Assembly (NCBI RefSeq): GCF_018812025.1 | Contig: NC_063054.1 | Location: 32,816,412-32,880,411, forward strand | DNA length: 64,000 nt | Origin: Megalobrama amblycephala | Lineage: Eukaryota > Chordata > Actinopteri > Cypriniformes > Xenocyprididae | Direction: 5' to 3' | Shown here: in pieces, positions 25,501-47,316 of the stretch | How positions within the stretch are numbered: position 1 is the first letter of the stretch | How the letters are laid out: each line of letters opens with the position of its first letter | Made by a program: the position numbers and the translations under genes | The notes under the pieces: model-generated | What the model saw: only the letters and a program-made list of their open reading frames with translations | What the model was told of the DNA's origin: nothing | The model's database searches: none

Positions 25501-28125
25501 TGAGGGACAAGTTTACAGTTTACGTCAAGTTTAGGCTTACAACCATGGTTAGGTGCTTCTACATGAGTGTTATTCACCATTTCCCTCTAATTTTGGGGAA
25601 AAGTTATGGGTAGGGTTAGGTTTAGGGGTAGGAATAGAGTTAGGACTAGATTTTCAGACAGGAATGTTGTTCCTGGATCAACATATTTTTTCTTACTGGG
25701 CAAAGTCACCATACTGCATTTGTAGTGCTGGTCACTTGGTGGTTAAAGCTGAATAAAAGGTAATGCAAATGCCACAGGTATAATAACAGATTAAAATTGT
25801 CATTTGCATATCTTCCTGTAAGTATAATTTAAAAACTACAGCATTTCAGAAATGAAAACCTAAGATAACCATCATAAACAACTTAAATCTTTGTTATGTG
25901 CATGAGGGTTTTTCCAGTCATACCTGGACTGATCAGAGAGAGCAGTGCGTTCTGTTCCTGTAAAACCCTCTGCAACTGCTTCACCTGACGCTGAAGGAGA
26001 AGCTCATTTTGGCCTGGATTCTGTTCAGACAGAGATATGATCAGATATCAAAATCAAAATCTGTATTGAGATTCAATATTTAAAGGTTCTATACTCTATA
26101 ATCTGCATCGAGCTAATAGAGTCACTTACAGTGTGTTGCAACAAAACTATTCCACATTTCTTTAAAAATATATAATTATTAGTATTAAACACTGTGGAGT
26201 GTTTAGGTGACTGTACTATTAGGTTTTATTAATTTACAATAAGTCACCATGAAATCAAAATGGACCATTCCTATTTTTTATGGAATATTGCAGTATTTAT
26301 TATAAATTATTTATTCGTGCACGTCATAATTTTTTTAATTCATGAGCCCTCATATTGTTTAATCAAAATAACTTCCCCTCCTTCATGCAGCAGCACCTCT
26401 TCTTTTCTCTGATGACGTGTTTACTGTCGTGATGGTGGCACAACCTGTCACTCACATGAGTTCCACCAATAGCAAACCACAAACATCCAACCATTCAATC
26501 AATTCCCCATGGACAAAATGAAAAAAAAAAGTCCTGCCCTAAATTTTTTCCTTGTTCGAGAAGCTGTTTCACTCAGAAATACAGTATGTCACAATAGAGT
26601 GGTGCAGGGATGACGTCAAAACCCGGAAGACTAATTTGCCGCTGGTTCCCTCAAGATTTTCCTATAGGTTTTTATAATGGGGTTTTTCATTTTATGAGTG
26701 AAATAAGGTCTGTGGTAAACATAACTTGACAATACTTGGACGTTAAGCTCTACAACGTAAATCACACACACCTATATTGAAAAAGAATTTGAAGCTGTTA
26801 AGTTTATTGAAAAACATATGTTTCTAATAAAAACGTTTGGGGTGTGAGTGCAGTTTAACAAAAACATTAAAGTATTATCAAGTTATGTTTACCACAGATC
26901 TTATTTTACTCATTAATTGAAAACCCCCATTATAAAACCCCATAGGAAAATCTCAAGGGAACCAGTGGCGAATTAGTCTTCCGGATTTTCACATCATCCC
27001 TGCACCACTCTATAGAGAAGAAAAGACTAACGCTACTTCTGAATTTATGCCAACTGTAATGTAACAAACCTTTTAATGTCAACAGAAAAATTTAACAACT
27101 GACAATTGAACCACATACTGTAAGCTTAAATTTCAGTGTTCAAAATTGGACCTGCGAAAAAAGAGTAACACTTTATTCCGCAGGTCCAACATACTTAACA
27201 TAAGTAACTACTACATGTCAACTACCAGAGACTAGATTACTAGATTAGTAGACTGCCTTTCTTATCTGCTAACACTTTATTTTGATGGTCCACCGACAGA
27301 CATTCTACTAAGCAACTTTGGAAGTGCATGTCAACTTATTCTACTAACCCTAACCTAACTCAACTAATACTCTAATGAGAGTTAGCTGACATGTAGTTGC
27401 AAAGTTACTTAAAGTAGAGGTTGTTTAAAATCAAAGTATACACATTAAATAAAAATGTTTGTGATTTTACGTAACGATTTACTAAAAAAATAAAATAGCT
27501 GCAAAATGCAGTACCATACTAATAAAAATGCAAATCTCAAAGGTTTCTTTTTACAGAAAATGTGTGTAACATTACTGAGTGCTTTTCAGAGTGAAATTCA
27601 TTATTATTGAATATCAAAACATCATTTCTGTTTACCTGTGATTTCTTTATGTAACAATGCCATCTAAAGGTAGTATTAAGACAATAGATTTCTGTGTAAA
27701 CGTGGCTTCATCTCACACACCTGCAAATTCCAACCTGCACAATATTTACTGAGATTCTAAAGGCCACATTCAGCATTCATCATGCCCACTAGCTCATTAA
27801 TAAACAATACATGTTAATAAAAATTTAAATACCAAAAGAGACTAACCTCTTGAGGGGATCTTTCAGACATATGTTGGGCAGGTTGGCAGGCAGATCTGCC
27901 CATTTCAGATACCCGCTGTTCCTCAAAAGCCTCCTGACTCACCGACTTAGATGGAAAACTGGGGTCAGATTCACTCATTGGAGGTAATTGGCAGTTCGAC
28001 TGGCTTTCTTCATGATGCTGGACAACAGAGCTGACAGATTGAAAGATGTTTGTCTTTTGACTCAAACTGGTTTCTACCACAGTTCGGTTTTGGGGTATTT
28101 CTGCAGACATTGCCCTCAAGTTTGA
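15659..28125 (-). CDS. tcp10: TCP10/CPAP (CENPJ)-family centriolar protein with C-terminal G-box domain
   Basis: Minus-strand exons in order: 28125-27847, 26020-25924, 25396-25214, 22658-22544, 21744-21645, 21570-20591, 20489-20405, 19992-19792, 19060-18962, 17947-17846, 17778-17641, 16668-16584, 16047-15927, 15845-15659. Every junction is in phase. From ATG 28110 the product is about 918 residues. Visible parts: a coiled coil near the N terminus ([20 protein letters not shown]); a block like CPAP ([11 protein letters not shown], then [11 protein letters not shown]); a long Ser-rich exon; a second coiled coil ([21 protein letters not shown]); and the C-terminal TCP/G-box beta repeats ([31 protein letters not shown] end). 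CPAP family proteins bind tubulin and STIL and build centrioles. Neighbours ttll2 and gpr31 favour the TCP10 paralogue over CENPJ itself. Start and any upstream leader exon (possible donor at about 28371) are uncertain. Confidence 0.85.
17178..17612. mobile_element. Palindromic MITE with TA flanks (family 1, copy 1)
   Basis: The ends GAGTGGTGCCAG and its near-complement lie between TA dinucleotides. Inner arms such as AACATAACTTGA and TCAAGTTATGT pair across the centre. It lies in the TCP10-family intron between exons 17641-17778 and 16584-16668. A second copy is at 26597-27010. Both carry TGACGTCA-like motifs near the ends. Confidence 0.75.
18285..18345 (-). other. Possible cryptic or alternative exon of the TCP10-family gene
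   Basis: The 61-bp segment has an AG acceptor (GGACAG) and a strong GTAAGTA donor and is open in frame ([11 protein letters not shown]). Its length is not a multiple of three, so inclusion would shift the downstream frame, while direct joining of 18962 to 17947 keeps phase. I treat it as non-constitutive. Confidence 0.3.
20060..20310. repeat. Dispersed inverted-repeat element (GGTTCTTT/AAGAACC type)
   Basis: Repeated GGTTC and GAACC motifs in opposite orientation (for example GGTTCCATGAGGAACC and GGTTCTTTGGGGAACCC) mark a common fish MITE in the intron between exons 19792-19992 and 20405-20489. Confidence 0.5.
21815..22280. repeat. Dispersed fish MITE (TTCAAAAGTT type)
   Basis: Contains the recurrent blocks CTTATGCTCACCAAGGCTGC and GCTGAATTTTCAGCATCATT seen again at 42830-43320, 44070-44350 and (reverse) 58320-58620. 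It lies in a TCP10-family intron and shows no coding sequence. Confidence 0.65.
23491..24450 (+). CDS. gpr31: Class A G-protein-coupled receptor, GPR31-like, single exon
   Basis: A 319-residue open frame with seven hydrophobic segments. Class A landmarks: Asn43 in TM1 (LLNITV), Asp73 in TM2 (LADILL), the Cys97-Cys167 pair for the extracellular bridge, Pro240 in TM6 (CFLPYA) and DPILY (281-285) in TM7. The TM3 motif reads Tyr-Arg-Tyr (121-123) instead of Asp-Arg-Tyr. The VVHPLKRKV intracellular loop 2 resembles the HCAR/OXER/GPR31 group. Gene order with ttll2 and a TCP10-family gene matches human GPR31, known as a 12-(S)-HETE receptor; the ligand here is inferred. The gene lies antisense inside the TCP10-family intron 22659-25213. 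An AATAAA at 24756-24761 follows the stop by about 300 bp. A related hydroxycarboxylate or oxoeicosanoid receptor is the main alternative. Confidence 0.82.
   Translation: MSSTDSPDNTDNICQENIDNNRGLYIFYSSVVGLEFILGLLLNITVIHLFIFKLKFWKSKTIDIFLFNLVLADILLLIGLPVKAYNFQQCSENKVVCKVQLFLQFLNRGASIAFLTVISIYRYFSVVHPLKRKVIRILKHSPQISIFIWVLLTILTIPAMLQSFIRCNSNEHDEELSSVIVLREIVFFTQILIPFFVLVYCSIRIIKKLKQTSVGDKTKLRRAMFLVTSVVLVFAVCFLPYAITRAIQLKNNGLVMKEEKDTVVKVYDGLVCLSYLNCLLDPILYCLSSSKFKKLYMSIYLPFLLEKEQPENSDDTADE
24756..24761 (+). terminator. Poly(A) signal for the gpr31-like gene
   Basis: AATAAA lies 306 bp after the stop codon, the first canonical signal on the plus strand in this 3' region. Confidence 0.55.
26597..27010. 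mobile_element. Palindromic MITE with TA flanks (family 1, copy 2)
   Basis: The ends GAGTGGTGCAGGGATGACG and its complement lie between TA dinucleotides. It is the same family as 17178-17612, with matching inner arms (CCCATAGGAAAAT). It lies in the TCP10-family intron between exons 25924-26020 and 27847-28125. Confidence 0.75.
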
Positions 28126-29251
28126 CTGTAGAACTTTGGGGAAAGATGTTTGATCATTGTTATGAGATCAATATCATTTATCATTATAGCAATAGTTATG
28201 GACAAACAAATCAAGCAGACTAAAAAAAAAAATCTATATAATCCTAACAAGACTTAAATATCATGCCTTGAACAACTGAATACATAAACACAAAACTGAA
28301 GCAAATAACAAATTAAATGAATAATGCTGTTTAATCTGTGCAATTTAACATCAACAAATCTACAACTTACCTTGATCAGTTTTTTAATCTGGTTAAAGTA
28401 AGCATATACATGTGTAGACTTGTGCAGCCATGCTCGCCCTACAGTTTCAACTGTAGTACAGTAGTTATAGTAACTGTAAACAGTGGACGTTGATACCAGA
28501 TTAAAATGACAAACCTTGCTTTCTACAGTTTTGCTGAATGGGGGTAGGCTGGAGAAAACAAGCTAAAAAAATGAGTGTTTTTTTTTTTCCATTGCACTAT
28601 TGTTTGCCTTGTCAGCTTATTTTGATGTCAATCCCTCTATTTTCCCTTCAGCCCAAATCTTGATTACACTAGTTTTCTTTTTCTTTCTTTTTTTTTTCTC
28701 TCATGGTTGGCTCAATGTTCACAATTGCAAAATTAGGCTGTTTGTGTATTGAGTTGGTGCTCATAGTCCCTCTGTTGATAATTAACTTGTTGATTTGTGA
28801 CTGATGAGAATTTTCTTTGTATTGAATTGACATGTATTTAATTTCATTATTTAAAAAATTGAAATTAAATACTTTATTTACTTTGATGGGTATTAAGAAA
28901 CAATCTTTTAGTTTTTCTTTAATCGGTTGCTTTATAATTGATGACTTTCTCCACCTATCCTTTTGTCTCTATTTTTCATAGTTTTTCTCAATGCAATTTT
29001 AGTACCAAACTATCTTAATGTGAAATAAAACCAATGATGTTAATCAAATAAAAAATATCAGATAAATCATGTGATCAGAAACAGTAACGGTGGGTTCAAA
29101 CACTCTGATCGACAAACACGATTTGACCTGGTCCATGTCCTTGTAAGGACAATGATTGACTGATGAGTGACGGCCCTATGATGTTTGTTGTACTGACAAT
29201 CTTTCAAAAGATTGAAAACCTCTCAAAGTCCCTGCCTGTCAATGCCCCAAC
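28126..29251. promoter_or_regulatory. Shared upstream region between TCP10-family gene (-) and plasminogen (+)
   Basis: The two genes are divergent across about 1.1 kb. A possible 5' untranslated exon of the minus-strand gene ends at a GTAAG donor near 28371. On the plasminogen side, GTTAATCAAATAA at 29039-29051 (about 200 bp before the ATG) resembles an HNF1 site, as expected for a liver gene, but the second half-site is poor. No other gene is seen. Confidence 0.4.
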
Positions 29252-38738
<9,487 letters not shown>

Positions 38739-39531
38739 GAATTAGTCAGATTAGTCAAAATTATATAATGGAATTTAAGTGAACTACTGACAATGAAATA
38801 ATGAAATTTTATTGATGCATAAGCCGTTTTAAAGACCATGTACAGAAGTTTAGTTTTAGAAACTGTCAAGCCCACTGTCAGCCTGTACAGTTATATGCAC
38901 ATGCCGGATGCGTTCCAATTTGAGGCCCCAGTAAACATGTTTCATTACAGAACTCTTCAAAGCACTAAAAATGTAATCAGATCTGATTTTAAAATATATG
39001 TTTTCCTACATTAAAACAATGGTAAACATCTTTGAAGAAAGTCTCTTTATTTGTGCTCCACCATACAAACAGTTTTGCTGTTACAGTAACAATGTTCAAA
39101 CCCTAGTAAAAGTGACAGAGCAAATAAGTACAATAGCATTTACTATTATCATGAATAATTTAAGCCAACATTTTAAAATATATATAAAGATATTTTTATA
39201 GTGAGTTATTTTACATTTTCTTAAATAAACATTTTTGTCAAAAACATGCATTTAAAAAAAATGTAAAATAAAACATCTTATATAAAAAAATACATTAACT
39301 ACAGTTAATGACAAACAATAATTACATCTGGGTCCTTTGATTAGATATAACTTTCTCAGCTTGATTATTAAATCAAATTCATATTTTAATTGTTCATTAA
39401 CTTTTGAAATGAAAAAACAAACTTGATTAATCAGAAATGGATTTCAGATTGTATAATTTTGATTAAATCCTCAAAGGAGAAGTGATAAGCAGCATCACAT
39501 AATAAAGTTAAGGAGGTTGCTGGATTCTGTC

Positions 39532-40171
39532 TCAGACTGCTGTAACGTCTTTGTTTGATGTCACATCAGAGGGCAGCAAATTCTGCAGCTGTTGACTCTT
39601 CAGATGGTTTTCTTTGTTTCTGCACATACAGTTCACATTTGTGAAGAAAGGTTCATGGTGACAAATGTTACCATAGTGAAGAGAGTAAAACCTCACCTGT
39701 TTGGACATTCAATGTCCTCAATGGTTTCTGGAAGAGGCACACCTTTGGTTTCAGGTAACAGAAGAACCAGTCCACCAGCCACAAACGCAAGAGCACCTGT
39801 GAGAGTGAACATTTACTTCACCGACCTCACACTGGAACTAGAACATGCTCAACATCACATTATTTTGGCCAGGGGTGTCATGCATTTTTTTTTTTTTGAG
39901 GGGGTACCAGTGAAAGATACGACCAAAAGAACACCCTTTTAATAGTAGTTCTTAATACAAATACTAGTGGTACAGTTTCTGTGTAGCATTCTAAGGGGAC
40001 CTGGGTTCAAAATGTGCAAAAATACATCATTTGATTTGTAATAAACACAACATTTGACTGGAACATCCAATGAGGAAATGCTGGTTCAAGGGGGTCAAGG
40101 TTTGCCTGGTCAGCATGACCCTACTAGCCCCTGGTGGTAGATGCTGTAACTACACCATGCAGGGACCAAAA

Positions 40172-40208
<37 letters not shown>

Positions 40209-43200
40209 TATACATGTTTTGTTAGAACCCAATTTTTTTTTGGTAGGTCTGTTAAAAGCCTGAAATTGACATATATTTTTCCCTGCCACCTTTAAAGGGA
40301 AAGTTAACCCAAAAATGAAAAATGTGTGTTCTTTTGGTGCAATCAGCAGTCAGAATGTCATTTTCCTGCATCTTGAAAGCAATTAGTTACATTTGATGCC
40401 CTTATCTGTCAACACAAACAACTCTGTTTGATTGTGTGTAAAATGAACATTTGCTTTTGTACCGAAAATGATAAGAGGTAGTTCTTGCCAGATGACAGCA
40501 AGCCTGTAGAGCAGGAACGGCGCTATAATCCCTCCAATGTCACACATTGTGGAGCAGACCGATACACCCAGATTTCTGAAGCCAAACAACATCATATACA
40601 GTAGCATTACTGACCACACAGTAACGTAATCTAGATTACTCATTTTAGGTAATGTATTCAGACTACCTTTTGATTGCTTTTGACCTAACTTGTTTAAAAT
40701 ATCAGAAGTAAATATTTTAGTTCAAAAGGGTGACAAAAAAAAGTTTGGGAATTCCTGCATTACATGAACAAATAATAGTGTATACAGTATCAGCAGTGTT
40801 TAGTAACTTGCATAATTTTTCATCTCATATATGGGGTAAATGAGAGATGCTTTTGTCCCCCAATTTAGAAGCATCACAAATTTATTTACATGACATTCAC
40901 ATGGCCATTCTAAATTGTGAATATAGTCAAAGCTAAATGGTATGACACACAATACGATTTTTTAGAAAGGAAATTTTAAGAGCATAAAATGTAATAAAAG
41001 ATCATTTACTGCCATTGTGTGAATAATATGTAATCATGTAATCTATAATAAAGTAACTGTAATCTGATTATGAGCATTTTAAAATGTAATATAATCTAAT
41101 TGACAATTCGCAAAGACCCACCCCCTTTAGTTACTTTTGCTGTGTCCGACAAGCCATGCCGATCTCTCGCCACACATCATGTTCTCAGAGTGAAAAATAC
41201 ATCGCGGAGCAGAGAGGACACTGACTACACGTCGACAGACAAGACAGAGCAGGTTACTTTTGATATGAAACAGTCTCAAATTTCAAATTTTGTCATTTTT
41301 AAAGAAATTTAAACAATAAATTCCATTTTGTGGCTCTTTAATGTGTCGTGACAGATCGCTGTAGCACCTCAGTTCAAGCGGCTCGTGAACCGATCATCTC
41401 TTCCTACTAGTTCATTTATAATAAATCAAATAAACATGATTGAACATCACAAGGAATGTTGTTTCAATTGCGGAAAGACGTCAGTACACACCATTTTTCA
41501 AATTCAAGTCCACCTACATTAATCTGCTAACTTCCTTGACTGCTTTATCGGACAAATTGGCTGATTTGACGTTATGATTGGTTAGATCGCCTGTCACTCA
41601 AACTCCTGGCGAAGGGTCAATTACAGGTACTACATTTTTGGAATCTGCTTACATAATTCAGATCACATGTAATCAGTTACTACCCAGCACTGCTGATTCT
41701 TCACTTTATATACAACCTGCGATGCATAATGAAGGATAAACATGCTCACTTTGCAATATAACTCACCTGATAACAGTGGGGTATAGTTCAGTATTCACAA
41801 ACACTACCATTTCAAAAGCCATAGTGATGCCCAGCCTTCCAACACAAGCAACAGCACTTTTTAACCAGAACATACCTGTAGAAGATACATGGTTAAAGTA
41901 ACCATACATATAGCTTCATTTTTCAGTCAATTTGAACTACAACTACAAATGGTAACACACTGTCTGGGATGAATGCTGTGATTAAGCAAGCCGCCCCTGC
42001 CACGATATTCGCAGTTGCAAATGGAAGCCGCCGCCCGATCCGCTCAATAGTGAGAAGGATGAGGAAAGCTGCTGGCAATTCCACGATTCCAGATATGAGA
42101 AAGTCCACATACACGTTACCTCCGAGGATTCCCAGCCTCATAATGAGACCCTGGTAAACCACAGCACTGGTGAACCTGTGATGGCCCCAGAGATACAACA
42201 AGAGGTTACAGATAAATGTTCACCCCAATGCGCTTAATGAGGTGTTTAGGATCTGACGTACCAATTGAAACTCAGGATGAACGTGTATGTTCTCAATTTG
42301 GAAGTTTTGAACAGGTCCATGAAGGAAGCAGTTGAGGCAGGGTCTGTGTTTTCAACCTTTAGTGTCTGATGGATAAATTTGGGCATTTAAGAGATGTTTG
42401 GTATTAAATTTATGCTCTTCATTAATGTGTATATTTAGTACCTCAAAATTCTTGGACAGTGTCTTCTTGTTCTCTTTGGCTATCATTTTTGTGATCTCCA
42501 GTGCTTCGGTTCTCTTGTTTTGGCTGAGGAGCCATCTTGGTGATTCAGGTATAAACCTGAAAAAGTGTATTTAAATAATGCAACATGGCTACAGTTATCT
42601 AACATAGTGTAACCCAAAAATATTGAACTGCATGTAAATACAGTATCCTAAATGAAAAGATTGTTCTTTGCGATCATCCAGAAACCAAACATGTTGTTAC
42701 TTTGGAGAGAATAATAATAATGTTAAAATATTACAGTATAATGCAGATCACATTTGCATTTGAACTGCATGACCAAATGCTCTAAAAATTACATTTTCAG
42801 ATGAAAATGCACATCAAATAGATACACTACCATTTAAAATTTCGGGTTGATAAGAATTTTTATAATGTTTTAGAAAGAAGTCTCTTATGCTTAACAAGGC
42901 TGCATTTATATGATCACAAAATACAGTAAAAACAGTAATATTGTGAAATGTTATCACAATTTAAAATAACTGTTTTTAATATATTGTAAAATGTAATGCA
43001 TTCCTGTGATGGTAAAGCATCATTACTCCAGTCTTCAGTGTCACATGATCCTTCAGAAATCATTCTAATATGCTGAACATTTCAGGAAACATTTCTTATT
43101 ATTTTCAATGTTGAAAACAGTTGTGCTGCCTAATATTTTTGTGGAAACCATGATACATTTTTTTCAGGATTCTTTGATGAAAGAACAGCATTTATTTAAA

Positions 43201-46200
43201 TATAAATCACATTACAGTAACTTTTGATCAATTTAATGAGTCCTTGCTGAAAAAAATTATTAAATTCTTAAAAAAAAAAATGTTACTGACTTTTTCTTTT
43301 TTTTTTGAATGGTAGTGTATCTTGAAGATATGTGCTATAAAAAGTTCTGGGTAAAATACAACAGTATTTGTATTGTAACATATTTACATTGCACACAATC
43401 AAGCTAATAAATCTGGAAAACACAATCAATTACATGCAGCCTCCTGAAGACTCTAAGTGTATTACACATAATGTACAGGCTCTTACCAATAGTAAGTCAG
43501 GAAACAGATGTAAGGTATGGTGAAGACCACCTGTAGCCAGCGCCAGTTTGGTATGAAGTAAGCTAAGAGAGGAAGGATGAGAAGGCCCAAGCTGAAGATC
43601 ATCTGATAGGTCACTCCCACCGTTCTCCTGTATTCCACCCCAACCAGCTCTGTGACTGCAGCCAAGAAATAAGAGTTATTGGATGTGAGGATATCAAGAA
43701 TCCCGATACCGCGGTAAACACTTAATGCAAGAACACTGCAGCTAGACTCACTGATCCAATCACTGCGAAAGTACAGTTAGCTGTACACACAAACATATTT
43801 CATTTAAGTGTGATTAAAACTGAAAAATGATTTTACTTAGCACGTATCCAACCATCCAGCCACCCTTCACTCCAAAGCCAAAGAGAGCTCTGAACACCAG
43901 CAGGGCGATGTAGTTAGGAGACGTGGCCACCAGAATCCCTGTTACTCCAATGAATAAGTTGGTCATGAGGAAACTCTTCATTCTGCCATATCTGAAAGAA
44001 AAAGCACTTAAATATTCATGTTGCCATGCCAATAAAAATTATTTGGTTTTCATTTTGTAGACTGCTTGATAACATTCACACTACCGTTCAAAAGTTTGAG
44101 GTCGGCAAGGCATTTTCATGTTTTTAAAAGAAGTCTCTTTTGCTCACCAATACTGCATTTATTTGTTAAAAAATACATTCAAACAAATTGTGAAATATTA
44201 CTATATTTAAAATTTTTTTTTTATTTTTTCCTGAGCTGGCAAAGCTGAATTTTCAGCATCATTACTCCAGTCTTGAGTCACATGATCCTTCAGAAATCTG
44301 AAGTCTGCTCAAGAAACATTTCTTCTTATTTTTGATGTTGTGCTGCTGCTTAAAGGATTAGTCCACTTTTTTAAATTAAAATTTCCTGATAATTTACTCA
44401 CCCCCATGTCATCCAAGATGTTCATGTCCTTCTATCTTCAGTCGAAAAGAAATGAAGGTTTTTGATGAAAACATTCCAGGATTTTTCTCCATATAATGGA
44501 CTTCAATGGAGCCCAAACGATTGAAGGTCAAAATTACAGTTTCATCGCAGCTTCAAAGCGTTTTACACGATCCCAGACGAGGAATAAAGGTCTTATCTAG
44601 AGAAACCATCGCTCATTTTCTTAAAAATAAGTTTTAACAATAAATGCTCATCTTGAACTAGCTCTCTTCTTCTTCTCTATTAGAATTCCGGCAGTGTAGA
44701 CACTGATAAGTGTATTACTGCCCTCCACAGGTTAAAGTTTGAACTAATTGTTATATACTACCTCTAGAAGATTGTATATGACAATTTAGTTCAAACTTTG
44801 ACCTGTGGAGGGCAGTAATACACTTAGCAGTGCCTACACTGTCAGAATTCTAATAAAGAAGAAGAAGAAGAGAGCTGGGCTGCGTTCTAGGGCTGCGTTC
44901 CAGTTCGTTTTTAAATGCCCTTCCCTCGCTAACTTCCCTCGGTCTCGTTGACTCGGATGTACGTCATTGCTTACGTTGCACGAGTGCCCACTTCTGGCGG
45001 AACCTTTGCAATGGGCTGAACTGGAATGTCCTAAGCCCTTGATCACTTGGAATCCGCAACGGAGCTGATTTATTATTTATTTTTTCCCCTTACAAATTTG
45101 TTTAATACAGCATTCTATATGTATATATGTGTGTTTTAAATGTTTAAAAAAAATAATTAATATATCATAGAATTGTTTGTGGTAGGGTAAATTAAACGCG
45201 ATATGCGGTGACGTCATAATCGTGTTGCATTGTGGGTTATGGAGCTGCCTGAAGTGTACATGAGAAGTAGACTCGCTCCCTCGGTTAAAATCGAGGGAGC
45301 GAGGGTCTGTCCATGTAAACTTCCCTCGTCCACTTCACGAAGTGGAACGCACTTCAAAATGGAGGCAGGGATTCCCCCGAGGGGAAGTGTGTAGGGAAGT
45401 TCGCGAGTGCGTGTCTAAAACTGGAGTGGAACGCAGCCCAGTTCGGTTTTTAAATGCCCTTCCCTCGCTAACTTCCCTCGGTCTCGTTGACTCGGATGTA
45501 CGTCATTGCTTACGTTGCACGAGTGCCCACTTCTGGCGGGAAACTGGAGTGGAACGCAGCCCTAGTTCAAGATGAGCATTTATAGTTAAAATGTATACAT
45601 TTTTTTTTAAAAATTTAGAAAATGAGTGATGGTTTCTCTAGATAAGACCCTTATTCCTCGTCTGGGATCGCTGTAAACTGTAATTTTGACCTTTAACCGT
45701 TTGGGCTCCATTGAAGTCCAGTATATGGAGAAAAATCCTGGAATGTTTTCATCAAAAACCTTAATTTCTTTTCGCCTGAAGAAAGAAAGACATGAACATC
45801 TTGGATGACATGGGGTTGAGTAAATTATCAGGAAATTTTAATTAGAAAATGAACTAATCCTTTAATTTTTCTTGTGGAAACTGATACATTTGCTTTTTTA
45901 GGATTGATTTTTTTTAACATTATCAATGTCTTTAATGTTACTTTTGATTAATTTATTCTGCAATTATGCATTAAATTGATTTATTTAAAAAAAATCATAC
46001 TGAACTTAACTTTTGAACTTTAGTGTATGAATCTTGATTGCATTGAATTAAAAAAAAATCTAAAACAAAAATCCTTGAAACACAAATTTACTCAAGAAGC
46101 AACACAGCATGTCATATTAAAGACCCATTCACACCAAGAACTATAACCATAAAGATAACTATAACAATATTAACTAACATCCACACTAACTGACGATATC

Positions 46201-47316
46201 GTTCTCTTTATTCCAAGCACGTGCTGCAGTTTTGTCGTCTGTCCGTTAAATGCTCGAGCTCTTAAAGCAGGATGATTCTGATTGGCTGTTAATGTTTTAT
46301 CATCGTTCCTCTGTGCCATATCGTTGTAGTTGTGGTGTGCTATTCTTTGCTGCTAACTCTGCTATTCTATAATATATATAGAACTATTTTTAGAACAACA
46401 TCTTTATCATTATAGTTCTCTCTATTGAGGGCTTTTCACACTTGAAATAGTTAACCCTGGGCATTCTAAACCCCGGGTAAATGGAATCCTGTGAAAAGTC
46501 CTTTGGTGTGAATGGGCCTTAGGACTTGTTTTCAGAGAATGTCTTCAAACGAGTGCATTTACCACTGGCAGATGTACTTATCAAGAAAATGTATCTTCTT
46601 TAAGGAGCTTTAGATATTTTTTTATCTAAGTCAAGAAAGACTCATTAAAACACCCACGTTATAATGGAAAAAAAGAAGAAAAAAGGAGGTGTCTGTCATA
46701 CTTGTCTGCCATGTATCCAATTGCAATGCTGCCCACTAAGAAACCAACACCGAGCATGGCCTGGAACATGTCAACATACCAGGAGTCTGCACACACTAGA
46801 TCAAACTGCAAAACACGGGTCTCATAAGACATTTTGTTCTTTTCAGTCACACAATTATTACCAAAAGAAGTCTTGTTTTGTGATCCCACCACCACTCACC
46901 TCAGTGACGAAGGACTGTCTTCCTTCATAGTCGTACTCCCAGCCATCTGTACAGCCAGTCATAGGCAGCGTAGAGAGCTGGGCCTGGACAAAGTCACTTT
47001 CTGGATTGTCACAGGTAAGACTGGTGGCGTTCCAGTCCATGTCGATTCTCTCACACTGACTGTACGCCACCCCTGCGGAGCTGTTTATCAGGGGTACAGT
47101 GGCCCTGCGTGCATCTTGAAGGCTCCAGCCGCATCTCTCCCGGATCTCACTGACGCCCGGGTCACGGCACCAATGCTCTGGGGTGAAGCCCTGGAACACA
47201 ATCCCCACATAGACGAAAGAAAACGGTATGGAGACCAAACAGAAAATGGAAAAAATTCGCATTTGGCACCGACCGAATGGCCCGGCCTCCTCTAAGATGT
47301 CTTCGAAAGTGGTCAT
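39532..47316 (-). CDS. slc22a2: SLC22 organic cation transporter (OCT1/2/3 type), complete
   Basis: Minus-strand exons: 47316-46900, 46805-46702, 43991-43837, 43655-43487, 42556-42442, 42365-42262, 42175-41961, 41875-41767, 40575-40463, 39796-39697, 39619-39532. They sum to 1689 nt, 562 residues, with all phases matching and the usual 11-exon plan. Exon 1 holds TM1 and the large Cys-rich extracellular loop with N-glycosylation sites (NSS, NATS). Motifs: DKYGRMKS after TM2, [24 protein letters not shown], and MCDIGGII with Asp475, the residue known in OCTs to hold the cation. It is a polyspecific facilitative carrier of organic cations at the plasma membrane. Upstream in-frame sequence exists, but ATG 47316 matches the family N terminus. 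The SLC22A1/A2/A3 assignment is tentative. igf2r lies upstream on the same strand, as in the human cluster. Confidence 0.92.
40170..40212. repeat. (TA)n microsatellite
   Basis: A TA repeat between SLC22 exons 10 and 9. A similar tract occurs at the matching place in the duplicated segment (about 8013-8040). Confidence 0.9.
42830..43320. repeat. Dispersed fish MITE (TTCAAAAGTT type)
   Basis: Same family as 21815-22280, with shared blocks AAGAAGTCTCTTATGCTTA and CCAGTCTTCAGTGTCACATG. Its ends are marked by CACTACCATT and GAATGGTAGTG. It lies in the intron between SLC22 exons 4 and 5. Confidence 0.7.
44354..45861. mobile_element. Nested transposon cluster with TTAA-flanked outer element
   Basis: The outer ends are AGGATTAGTCCAC and near-complement GAACTAATCCT, between TTAA at 44350-44353 and 45862-45865. 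Inner arms (for example GTTCAAGATGAGCATTTAT) pair across the element. Inside are a small hairpin (44690-44850, CCTCCACAGGT and complement) and a GC-richer block bounded by GGGCTGCGTTCCAG and TGGAACGCAGCCC. That block carries two direct copies of about 105 bp (about 44901-45000 and 45440-45538). The cluster fills part of SLC22 intron 2. Confidence 0.65.

Noticed and set aside
46834..47295. Plus-strand open frame of 153 codons
   Set aside because: It is antisense to SLC22 exon 1, whose minus frame matches the transporter family and splices in phase.
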